Below, piece by piece: positions 1-6,852 of a stretch of 64,000 nt of DNA. Positions within the stretch are counted from its first letter, which is position 1. Each line of letters begins with the position of its first letter. The position numbers and the translations under genes are program-made. Below the pieces are notes generated by a model. The model had not been told where the DNA came from. It saw only the letters and a program-made list of their open reading frames with translations, and made no database searches. This stretch comes from Anaerohalosphaera lusitana (lineage in GTDB: Bacteria; Planctomycetota; Phycisphaerae; Sedimentisphaerales; Anaerohalosphaeraceae): positions 2,232,001 through 2,296,000 of the forward strand of contig NZ_CP019791.1 in NCBI RefSeq assembly GCF_002007645.1. Direction: 5' to 3'.

Positions 1-1
1 T

Positions 2-163
2 TATTCCAATCTTGGCTACCTGCAGTCGATTGGGCTGATTGCGCTGGTCTCGACGAAATTCGGCAGGACGTATACCAATCGCGTGGTCCTAACCTTCAAC
101 CACAGCATCCTCTTCGACACCTGTCGGCTGAGGTTTTCAAGAGTACCCGCACCCCGGAGTTAA
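2..163 (+). CDS. Unidentified reading frame cut by the window edge
   Basis: An open frame enters from the left edge and stops at TAA 161-163, giving 53 residues that begin YSNLGYLQSIGLIALVST and end RVPAPRS. I do not recognise the family. The following 240 bases are non-coding and decayed, so this may be the true C-terminus of a gene lying mostly outside the window, or another gene fragment. Confidence 0.25.
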   Translation, partial: YSNLGYLQSIGLIALVSTKFGRTYTNRVVLTFNHSILFDTCRLRFSRVPAPRS

Positions 164-407
164 TGCGTGCGGTGATATTAACATAGCGTTGATACATTAA
201 ATTGATGCAGCATAGAATGATTTAAATCAGCAGATACACACAGCCATAAGTAAAAGCTGACGTGTAAACTGCGGGGCGGGTCCTAACCTCTAGCTTTGAT
301 GTTGAAGAATATTCATAGGGCTTCACTGGGAGCAGTTTGATTGCATCTTGTTCTGCCATCAGGCATCATCTGATCCGCTCGGTGATATCTGCGATGAACC
401 TGCGAAC
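164..407. other. Non-coding stretch, no gene recognised
   Basis: No convincing reading frame is visible. At 262-275 it carries GTGTAAACTGCGGG, which matches the downstream half of the 47-bp element found at 889, 2573 and 6045. This may be a further remnant of the same upstream region. Confidence 0.4.
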
Positions 408-783
408 TTGGCTGTATGCTTTTGGGCCTGCTCTGGAACATCGTATTTCCCATCAACAAGGAAATGTGGACCAGTTCGTTTACCGTCTTCACTGCTGGTC
501 TGAGCTTTCTGCTGCTCGCAGTCTTCTACAGCATTATCGACGTGATAGGTTTTAGCCGATGGGCTTTCCCCTTTGTTCTCATCGGCCTCAATGCCATTAC
601 CATTTATCTTGGTGCCCATCATGCAATCAACTTCGGCTACACGACCAATTTCTTTTTCGCAGGTCTAGTAAACAAGGTCGGTGGGGCAACTGGGGCCATT
701 TCATTTGGGCTTTCGGTTTCATCCTTATTGAACTAACGTTCTTGTACGTGCTCTATAAAAAGAAGCTATTTTTGAAGGTCTAG
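408..783 (+). pseudogene. 3' fragment of NagX/HGSNAT-like acyltransferase gene
   Basis: The translation reproduces the C-terminal third of the intact protein at 1328-2467, for example WNIVFPINKEMWTSSF and AFPFVLIGLNAITIYLGAHH, with a few substitutions. The 5' two thirds is missing. A 2-nt insertion near 690 shifts the frame, so the glycine-rich GGNWGHF stretch becomes GGATGAI and translation stops early. Read in the original frame the match continues to the stop at 781-783. It has no start region of its own and is not expected to make a functional protein. Confidence 0.85.
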
Positions 784-888
784 GGCACGAAGGTGTGTAT
801 TTCCTGGGAAGTTTCTTGTCGGATGATTGACAGCTCTGAGTAATAGCCATTGGTGAAGCCCAGGGAGGGAAATGTTAGAAATATTTTT

Positions 889-935
889 ACAGGATAGTGA
901 ACGACAGGAGTTTTTTGAAGGTGTAAACTGCAGGT
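889..935 (+). promoter_or_regulatory. 47-bp conserved upstream element, copy 1
   Basis: It begins ACAGGATAGTGAACGACAG and ends in GTGTAAACTGCAGGT directly before an ATG. It is equivalent to 2573-2619 and 6045-6091. This copy belongs to the decayed tandem duplication, so it is not independent evidence of conservation. Confidence 0.5.
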
Positions 936-1201
936 ATGGACGATATTACACTTTCAAGACGTGATAACATTGTGCGGGCGATCCGCTTTGACGGGACCGA
1001 GTATATACCGATGACGTTCCATATCAATGAGGCCTGCTGGGAGCATTATCAGGCGGAATTCCGGAAGAGCTTATGGTGGAGCATCCGTTTATGTTCCTCG
1101 AGGCATGGAGAAAGCAGTCTCGGCCGTAATTGGGACAGCAGATGCCTGAGTAGATAGACAGGTCTCATGTAGATCCGCTTGGCTGCAAGTGGGAGACGGC
1201 G
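936..1201 (+). pseudogene. 5' fragment of UroD-like gene
   Basis: The first 40 or so codons match the intact UroD-like protein at 2620 (MDDITLSRRDNIVRAIRFDG against MDDITLSKRDNIVRAIRFDW). A 1-nt deletion near 1060 then shifts the frame, and stop codons follow at 1155-1157. DNA similarity to the intact gene continues to about 1201 and then ends. The remaining 270 codons are absent. This is a dead 5' fragment left by the tandem duplication. Confidence 0.85.
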
Positions 1202-1327
1202 GTCCTATGACTCTTCTTGTTTTCAGAGTTGGTTCCAGTCGGGGATTGAAAGCATCTGCTCGGACTTTTTACCGTGGTAACCTAAATAACCAGGACACAA
1301 ATAAAACCAACTGGAGTTCAAAGATAA

Positions 1328-2467
1328 ATGAGCCAAACGCAAGAGGCACAAACAATAAATGTCAAGTCCAAGCGTCTCGTATCACTTGATGCACTTCGCG
1401 GTTTCGATATGTTCTGGATCGTCGGCGGTGATCGGCTTCTCAAAGCTCTGCTGTTGGTTATGGGCCTGGAAAGCGCGCATGCCGCAGTCAGCAAGCAGTT
1501 CATACACGCCCCTTGGCACGGCTTCACCGCTTATGATCTCATATTCCCGCTTTTTCTGTTCATTTCTGGTGTTACGATGCCTTTCTCCCTCGGCAAGCAG
1601 ATCCAGACCGGTACCCCGCGAAGCAAAATTTATCTCAAGATATTCAAACGCGGCCTTCTGCTTGTGCTGCTTGGCTGCATCTATAACGGCATGCTCAGTC
1701 TGGATTTTGCTAACCTGCGATACCCCAGCGTTTTGGGCTTTATCGGGCTATCCTGGATGTTTGCTGCTCTTATCTTTGTAAACACCACCTGGAAATCTCA
1801 GCTCGGCTGGACTGCCGGTCTGCTCCTTGTTTATTGGGGCGCAATGACATTCGTTCCCGTTCCCGGCCATGGGGCAGGCGATCTTTCCATGGAAGGCAAT
1901 CTTGTCGGCTACATCGACCGCCTGATCTTGCCAGGCAAACTCTACCGCGGTGTTTTCGATCCGCAGGGCACCTTTTCGCTTGTCACGGGTACAGGTACCG
2001 CGCTGATCGGCGCACTTGCGGGAACGATGCTGGTGGGTAAAAACAAGCTCTCAGAAAAATGGCTCACTGTTGGTCTGCTGGTTCTCGCCGGCATTGGCTG
2101 TGTGCTCCTGGGTCTACTCTGGAATATCGTATTTCCCATCAACAAGGAGATGTGGACCAGCTCGTTCACCGTTTTCACTGCAGGTCTTAGCTTTCTTTTG
2201 CTCGCAGTCTTCTACAGCATTATCGACGTGATCGGTTTTAGCCGATGGGCCTTCCCCTTCATTCTCATTGGGCTCAATGCCATTACCATTTATCTTGGTG
2301 CCCATCATGTAATCAACTTCGGCCACACGACCAACTTCTTTTTTGCAGGTCTAGTAAACAAGGTCGGGGGCAACTGGGGCCATTTTATTTGGGCTTTCGG
2401 TTTCGTCCTTATCGAACTAACGTTCTTGTACGTGCTTTATAAAAAGAAGCTGTTTTTGAAGGTCTAG
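1328..2467 (+). CDS. NagX/HGSNAT-like membrane acyltransferase (DUF5009/COG4299)
   Basis: This 379-residue polytopic membrane protein has the family signature near its N-terminus, RLVSLDALRGFDMFWIVGG (residues about 17-35), followed by HAPWHGFTAYDLIFP. About ten hydrophobic helices follow. The family includes human heparan-alpha-glucosaminide N-acetyltransferase, which acetylates terminal glucosamine using cytosolic acetyl-CoA. Bacterial members are common in glycan-use loci and mostly uncharacterised. A GGAG lies 11 bases before the chosen ATG. Its 3' end is duplicated at 408-783. A GH89 alpha-N-acetylglucosaminidase 9 kb downstream gives a context like lysosomal heparan breakdown, but the substrate here is inference. 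Confidence 0.8.
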   Translation: MSQTQEAQTINVKSKRLVSLDALRGFDMFWIVGGDRLLKALLLVMGLESAHAAVSKQFIHAPWHGFTAYDLIFPLFLFISGVTMPFSLGKQIQTGTPRSKIYLKIFKRGLLLVLLGCIYNGMLSLDFANLRYPSVLGFIGLSWMFAALIFVNTTWKSQLGWTAGLLLVYWGAMTFVPVPGHGAGDLSMEGNLVGYIDRLILPGKLYRGVFDPQGTFSLVTGTGTALIGALAGTMLVGKNKLSEKWLTVGLLVLAGIGCVLLGLLWNIVFPINKEMWTSSFTVFTAGLSFLLLAVFYSIIDVIGFSRWAFPFILIGLNAITIYLGAHHVINFGHTTNFFFAGLVNKVGGNWGHFIWAFGFVLIELTFLYVLYKKKLFLKV

Positions 2468-2886
2468 GGCATGATGGTGTGTATTTCCTGGGAAGTTTCT
2501 TGTCGGATGATTGACAGCTCTGAGTAATAGCCATTGGTGAAGCCCAGGGAGGGAAATGTTAGAAATATTTTCACAGGATAGTGAACGACAGGGGGTTTTT
2601 GAAGGTGTAAACTGCGGGTATGGATGATATTACACTTTCAAAACGTGATAACATTGTGCGGGCGATCCGCTTTGATTGGCCCGAGTATATCCCGATGACG
2701 TTCCATATCAATGAGGCCTGCTGGGAGCACTACCCGGCGGAATTTCTGGAAGAGCTTATGGCGGAGCATCCATTTCTGTTTCCTGAGGCACAGAGAAAGC
2801 AGGCTCGGCCGGAACTGGAGCAGCAGGTGCCGGAGCGGGTGGGTAGGCCGCATGTAGATCCGTGGGGGTGTGTGTGGGAGACGGCG
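2094..2886 (+). repeat. Intact source copy of the tandem duplication
   Basis: This is the partner of 408-1201. It spans the last third of the acyltransferase gene, the 152-bp intergenic gap and the first 89 codons of the UroD-like gene, all in frame. Confidence 0.9.
2573..2619 (+). promoter_or_regulatory. 47-bp conserved upstream element, copy 2
   Basis: The element runs from ACAGGATAGTGAACGACAG to GTGTAAACTGCGGGT and abuts the start codon of the UroD-like gene. Two GTRAAC half-motifs (2581 and 2607) lie 26 bp apart in direct orientation. This would suit an AraC-type regulator such as the one at 5066-5983, but that link is inference. Confidence 0.5.
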
Positions 2887-3690
2887 ATGGATGGGATCGT
2901 GGGGACAGTGAAGGAGCATCCGCTGGTGAACTGGGGAGCGTTTGCCAGCTATGTTATGCCTGATCCGGCGGTTACGGACGGCAAGGTTGGGATAGACTGG
3001 GGTGAGATCAGCAGTGCGATCGAGAAGGCAAAATCGGCGGGTGAGCTCACGGTGGGCGGGCTTATACATGGGCACACGTTCCAGCGGCTGGTCGATCTGC
3101 GGGGTTATGAGAATCTGCTTTTTGATATGTTCGACGGTCATGTGGATCTGCACAGGCTGATCGAAATGGTTGAGAGGTTCAATTCCGAGATAGTCCGGCG
3201 GTATGTCGATCTTGGCGTGGATATGATGTGTTATGCCGAAGATTTGGGCATGCAGAGCGGGCCGATGATCTCGCCGGAGATGTTCAGGAAATACATCGGG
3301 CCTGTGTATGAACGGCTGATGGACCCAGCGAGGCAAGCGGGCTGTATCATTCATATGCACTCGGACGGGTGTGTGCGTGATCTGGTCGATGAGCTGCTTC
3401 GGGACGGCGTGGATGCTGTCAATATACAGGATCTGGTCAATGGGATCGACTGGATACGGGACAACCTTACGGGACGGGTTTGCGTGGATCTAGACATCGA
3501 TCGCCAGGATATCACTCCGCACAGCACACCCGCTAATATTGATGCTCTGATTCGTGAAGAGGTAGAAAGGCTGGGGTCCCGTGAGGGTGGTCTGATGATG
3601 ATCTATGGTCTGTATCCGGGTGTACCCAGGGAGAATGTTGTTGCGCTGGCGGACGCGATGGAAAGATATGCGTTTCACTATTCGGGCTGA
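2620..3690 (+). CDS. UroD-like (uroporphyrinogen decarboxylase superfamily) protein, variant active site
   Basis: This 356-residue protein has the UroD/MtaA-type TIM-barrel sequence pattern (RDNIVRAI...EYIPMTFHINE, then a C-terminal PGVPRENVVALADAME). Characterised relatives either decarboxylate uroporphyrinogen or transfer methyl groups from corrinoids (MtaA, MtbA, CmuA). The methyltransferase zinc motif HxC...C is not present. The equivalent position reads H245-M-H247-S-D-G, and the C-terminal cysteine is replaced by GLYPG. No haem-synthesis genes are nearby. It lies 152 bases after the acyltransferase and 49 before the GH109-like gene, probably as one unit. The reaction is unknown; a role on sugars or methylated glycans is only a guess. 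Confidence 0.75.
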   Translation: MDDITLSKRDNIVRAIRFDWPEYIPMTFHINEACWEHYPAEFLEELMAEHPFLFPEAQRKQARPELEQQVPERVGRPHVDPWGCVWETAMDGIVGTVKEHPLVNWGAFASYVMPDPAVTDGKVGIDWGEISSAIEKAKSAGELTVGGLIHGHTFQRLVDLRGYENLLFDMFDGHVDLHRLIEMVERFNSEIVRRYVDLGVDMMCYAEDLGMQSGPMISPEMFRKYIGPVYERLMDPARQAGCIIHMHSDGCVRDLVDELLRDGVDAVNIQDLVNGIDWIRDNLTGRVCVDLDIDRQDITPHSTPANIDALIREEVERLGSREGGLMMIYGLYPGVPRENVVALADAMERYAFHYSG

Positions 3691-3739
3691 ATCTGTAAAA
3701 TGGGAATCAATAACGGTTATGGTTTGAGAGGATAATACA

Positions 3740-5038
3740 ATGGTCAGATTTGACAGACGCAGTTTTATAAAGGCGAATGCGGGGCTGGTTGCGGGGTTGA
3801 GTATTCCCGGTTTGGCGGGATCGGCATTTGGTGCCGAACATGAGGGTGACATGCCATTGCGTATCGGTGCCGTAGGTACAGGCAACCGTTGCCGATATTT
3901 GATGAGCGTGGTTCTTGGTCTGGGCGGTGTGGAGATGCCGGCAGTCTGTGACATCGATCCGAAGGCACTGGCGGCTGCGAAAAAGGTCGTAACCAACGCT
4001 GGTCAGCCGGAACCGAAGGGATATTCGGGCCCGACCGATTACAAGAAGCTGATGGATCGTGACGATCTGGATGCGGTGATAATAGGTTCGCCGTGGGACC
4101 TGCACACGCCGATGTCGGTTTATGCGATGAAGGCGGGCAAGGCAGTCGGCTGTGAGGTGCCGATCGCGTATACGATGGAGGAATGCTGGGAGCTTATCGA
4201 GACATGGGAGAAGACTGGTACGCCTTGCATGCAGCTCGAGAATTGGAGCTTCCGAAGTGATAACCTTGCGATCCTGAACATGATCCGTGAGGGGCTGTTT
4301 GGGACGATTACGCATGCCCACTGTGCGTATTCGCATGACTGCATCGATCACTGGTACTTTGAGCGGGGAACAGGCGACAGCAGATGGGGTGCAAAATTTC
4401 TTGTCGAGCACAATCGGGCGCAGTATCCGACGCACCAGCAAGGACCTGTACTAAGCTGGATGGACATAGGATGCGGCGACTGGTACGATACGATCACGTC
4501 GACGGCGACTGATCAGTTCGCGATACATGACTATTTCAAGCGGAACTTCCCGGACCATCCTAACGCAAAGCGGAAGTATAAACAGGGCGACATCGTTACG
4601 ACGGTCGTAAAGACGAAAAAAGGTAAGACGATCGTGATCAATTTCGACATGCAGTCGCCGCGGCCTTACGATAACAGGTGGATGGTACAGGGGACGCGGG
4701 GTATTTACAATGAGCAGCGGAATGCACTGTATGTAACGGGCAAGAGCCCGCAGTATCACAGTTGGGAGCCGTTCCCGCCTTACCATAATAAATATAAGCA
4801 TGAATGGGCTAAGAACGCTTTCGGCGGACACGACGGGGCAGACGGTATCATGCTGACGCAGTTTATAAAGTCACTGCGCGAAAATAAACCCTTGCCGCTG
4901 CATCTGTATGACGGTGTGCTGATGGCCGCGAGCGGGCCTTTGTCTGAGATGTCGATAGAGAAGAATAATCAGCCGATCGAAGTGCCGGACTTTACGCGGG
5001 GCAAGTGGAAGACGCGCAAGCCTTACTTTGCAATGTAA
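3740..5038 (+). CDS. Tat-exported GH109-like Gfo/Idh/MocA family protein
   Basis: This 432-residue protein begins with a twin-arginine signal (D5-R-R-S-F-I-K, hydrophobic stretch, cleavage near SAFGAEH), so it is probably exported folded with its cofactor. A Rossmann motif follows (RIGAVGTGNRCR). The body matches GH109 NAD-dependent alpha-N-acetylgalactosaminidases in order: SPWDLHTPMSVYAMKAGK, YPTHQQGPVLSWMDI, HPNAKRKYKQGDIVTT, FGGHDGADGIM and IEVPDFTRGKWK. GH109 enzymes remove alpha-GalNAc by an oxidation-elimination mechanism. Plain MocA oxidoreductases share the fold, so substrate is inferred. GAGAGGAT lies 7 bases before the ATG. It converges on the AraC gene with a shared hairpin between them. 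Confidence 0.75.
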   Translation: MVRFDRRSFIKANAGLVAGLSIPGLAGSAFGAEHEGDMPLRIGAVGTGNRCRYLMSVVLGLGGVEMPAVCDIDPKALAAAKKVVTNAGQPEPKGYSGPTDYKKLMDRDDLDAVIIGSPWDLHTPMSVYAMKAGKAVGCEVPIAYTMEECWELIETWEKTGTPCMQLENWSFRSDNLAILNMIREGLFGTITHAHCAYSHDCIDHWYFERGTGDSRWGAKFLVEHNRAQYPTHQQGPVLSWMDIGCGDWYDTITSTATDQFAIHDYFKRNFPDHPNAKRKYKQGDIVTTVVKTKKGKTIVINFDMQSPRPYDNRWMVQGTRGIYNEQRNALYVTGKSPQYHSWEPFPPYHNKYKHEWAKNAFGGHDGADGIMLTQFIKSLRENKPLPLHLYDGVLMAASGPLSEMSIEKNNQPIEVPDFTRGKWKTRKPYFAM

Positions 5039-5043
5039 CATAA

Positions 5044-5074
5044 GAGGATGGCGGCTTGCGGGTCGTCATCCCTC
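5044..5074. terminator. Bidirectional hairpin between convergent genes
   Basis: GAGGATGGCG and CGTCATCCCTC pair with one bulge and one wobble around a 10-base loop. The hairpin lies six bases after the GH109-like stop codon and overlaps the stop codon of the convergent AraC gene. The T-run after it is weak (AGTTTT), so confidence is moderate. Confidence 0.45.
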
Positions 5075-5983
5075 AGTTTTCACGTTCTTTCGGTATATTC
5101 GAGGGGAAAGTCCTGTCGAGCGTTTGAATATGGTCGCGAAGTATTGACTGGATGAGTAGCCGGAGGCGTGGGCGATCTGGGTGATGGTCTGATCAGTCTG
5201 TCTGAGCAATTCTTTTGCATGGGCGATTCGCAGTCGGGTGAGGTACTCGGTGGGCTTTTCGTGCAGTTGCTCTGCGAACTGTTTGTAGAACGCAGAGAGG
5301 TTCAGGCCCAGTTCGCGGGCGATTTCTTCCATGCGGATCGGCTGGTTGAAGGCGGCATTGATCATGTCGCATGCCCTTTGGATTGTCGGTGATATCTGGT
5401 TCGCATGTCCTGCCTGACATGCTCTTGCAACTTCAATAAGGAGTTGGGCAAGAGTAGTTTCGACTTTTGCACGCGCGAAGCGGTCTGGTTTTTCGTGTTC
5501 TGAGATCAGGAAAGCGAATGCTTGTTCGATCTTTGCGCTGCCGGTGAAGACGCGGCACTGTGCGTCAATGAGCTCCAATTTTAAGGTCTTCAACTCGTCT
5601 GGTTTCAAACCGCCGATGCCGGTATCTGCTTGCAGTTGGATCTGCGCCCAGTAAAGTTCGCAGGGATTCATGATGTCGTTGAGGCCGCCGTGCGACTCGC
5701 CGGGAAGGGTGATGAACAGGTCGCCGGCTTTTGCGTTGTATATTTGTCCCTCAACCCACCATTCAACATTTCCTGATGCGATGCAGCATATCTCAAAGGT
5801 ATCAGGGTGCACGTGTCTGGGTAGATTTTCACGGTCGCGGACGGGTTTTGTAAAGCTGGCCCAGCCCAACTGACGCAGTCGGTCGGATAGGCACTGAACC
5901 TGTTCGAATTTCTTCCTGATGTTTCCGCTGAGATCCGTCATTAGGGCCCATTTTATCAAAACGTTATTATCATGACAATTCAT
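5066..5983 (-). CDS. AraC-family transcriptional regulator with cupin sensor
   Basis: This 305-residue protein has an N-terminal cupin-like ligand domain (residues about 50-170, with LPRHVHPDTFEICCIASG and AGDLFITLPGESH). The C-terminal AraC double helix-turn-helix occupies residues about 205-300 and ends with the diagnostic IAHASGYSSSQYFATIFKR and GLSPRIYRK. Proteins of this type usually sense a sugar and activate catabolic genes. It converges on the acyltransferase/UroD/GH109 unit. A 47-bp element lies about 60 bp upstream of its start, and a twin lies before the UroD-like gene, so it may control both (inference). A second in-frame ATG at codon 15 (5941) is an alternative start; neither has a clear ribosome site. 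Confidence 0.85.
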   Translation of the reverse strand: MNCHDNNVLIKWALMTDLSGNIRKKFEQVQCLSDRLRQLGWASFTKPVRDRENLPRHVHPDTFEICCIASGNVEWWVEGQIYNAKAGDLFITLPGESHGGLNDIMNPCELYWAQIQLQADTGIGGLKPDELKTLKLELIDAQCRVFTGSAKIEQAFAFLISEHEKPDRFARAKVETTLAQLLIEVARACQAGHANQISPTIQRACDMINAAFNQPIRMEEIARELGLNLSAFYKQFAEQLHEKPTEYLTRLRIAHAKELLRQTDQTITQIAHASGYSSSQYFATIFKRSTGLSPRIYRKNVKTEG

Positions 5984-6044
5984 TGTACATGTTTTTTTTG
6001 TTCAGCCCGCATCTAAAGGGCCTGAGAAAGTTCAATATTTTTTC

Positions 6045-6091
6045 ACAGGATAGTGAACGACAGTGCTTTTAGAAAATTGTAAACTGCTGTT
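6045..6091 (+). promoter_or_regulatory. 47-bp conserved upstream element, copy 3
   Basis: It matches the elements at 889 and 2573 over the full 47 bp, from ACAGGATAGTGAACGACAG to TTGTAAACTGCTGTT and then ATGGA. It lies upstream of the AraC gene in opposite orientation to it. This is the copy that lies outside the large tandem duplication, so it is the best evidence that the element is kept or spreads as a unit. Confidence 0.5.
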
Positions 6092-6136
6092 ATGGAGCGA
6101 TGCGTACCCTCAAAATATGAGAATACTAGTCAGTTG
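6092..6136 (+). pseudogene. Decayed start of a UroD-like gene
   Basis: After the third element the sequence reads M-E-R-C-V-P-S-K-Y-E-N-T-S-Q, aligning codon by codon without gaps with M-D-D-I-T-L-S-K-R-D-N-I-V-R of the intact UroD-like protein. Similarity fades after about 14 codons. It looks like an older and more decayed duplicate of the same 5' region. The rest of 5984-6303 shows no gene. Confidence 0.45.
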
Positions 6137-6303
6137 GTCTTTTTGAATTTCTAGCATCTGGGCATCTGCCTGGACAATCGGAAGCCTTTGACTGAGTGGT
6201 CGACATAGTTAGTTCTTTTGAACAAATGTGAAAAATTGGCAGAATTTATGCAAAAAACTAGTTCTGCTGCGATTTAAAGCAAACCTTCGGCTAAAAACTG
6301 AGA

Positions 6304-6852
6304 ATGCCGCGATGTATGGGAAATAAACGAACTGAAAACTTGAGAACTGAGAGCTTTCTGGAGTGTTTACTCCCTGCTCAGAGCACGATACGCTCGTATA
6401 TTGCAACGCTGGTCCCTATCGCTAGCGATGTTGACGATATTTATCAGGAAACGATCACGATCGCCTGGCGTAAATTTGACGAATTTGAGCCCGGTACGGA
6501 TTTCGCAGCGTGGGCTGTTAAAATTGCGTTTTACAGGATACTGAATTATAGACGCAGTCGCGCGAAGCAGCATTTGCAGTTTAAGGATGAAATTTTCGAG
6601 CAGTTCGCTGAGGTCGCATCACGAAATGCTGCCCGGACTCATGAGTCGATCGCTGCACTCAATAATTGTATCGAGAAACTACCTGAGAGCGAGAGGAAGC
6701 TTTTGAATCTGCGATATACACAGAACATCCCAATTAAAAGTATCGCTGAAAGATGCGGTCGAACTGCAAACTATATTTATCGTTCCTTCTCACGCATACA
6801 CTGTAAATTGCAGCGTTGTATTAAACAAACTCTTCCACAGGAGATAGTCTGA
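6304..6852 (+). CDS. ECF sigma factor (Planctomycete/Verrucomicrobia rvsB type)
   Basis: This 182-residue protein has the two ECF domains. Region 2 covers residues about 30-90 (VDDIYQETITIAWRKFDEF, then AWAVKIAFYRILNYRRSR). Region 4 covers residues about 115-175 (IEKLPESERKLLNLRYTQ, then SIAERCGRTANYIYRSFSRI). The long conserved region-4 helix matches the type found in planctomycetes and verrucomicrobia. Its stop overlaps the next gene by one base (TGATG), so sigma factor and FecR-like partner are translationally coupled. The start is uncertain: ATGs at 6304 and 6316 both lack a strong ribosome site. Confidence 0.85.
   Translation: MPRCMGNKRTENLRTESFLECLLPAQSTIRSYIATLVPIASDVDDIYQETITIAWRKFDEFEPGTDFAAWAVKIAFYRILNYRRSRAKQHLQFKDEIFEQFAEVASRNAARTHESIAALNNCIEKLPESERKLLNLRYTQNIPIKSIAERCGRTANYIYRSFSRIHCKLQRCIKQTLPQEIV

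Larger units (their letters stand above)
408..1201 (+). repeat. Decayed tandem copy of 2094-2886
   Basis: This segment matches 2094-2886 throughout: the 3' end of the acyltransferase gene, the intergenic region, and the 5' end of the UroD-like gene. The offset between copies is 1686 before about 690, 1684 after a 2-nt insertion in a G-run (GGTCGGTGGGGCAAC against GGTCGGGGGCAAC), and 1685 after a 1-nt deletion near 1060. Both genes are frameshifted in this copy and intact in the other, so this is the copy that decays. Confidence 0.9.

Noticed and set aside
2638-3360. 240-codon open frame on the minus strand
   Set aside because: It lies inside the UroD-like gene, matches no recognised family, and its composition reflects the antisense of a well-supported gene.
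3707-4441. 244-codon open frame on the minus strand
   Set aside because: Antisense to the GH109-like gene, whose family motifs are clear; no ribosome site or recognisable product.
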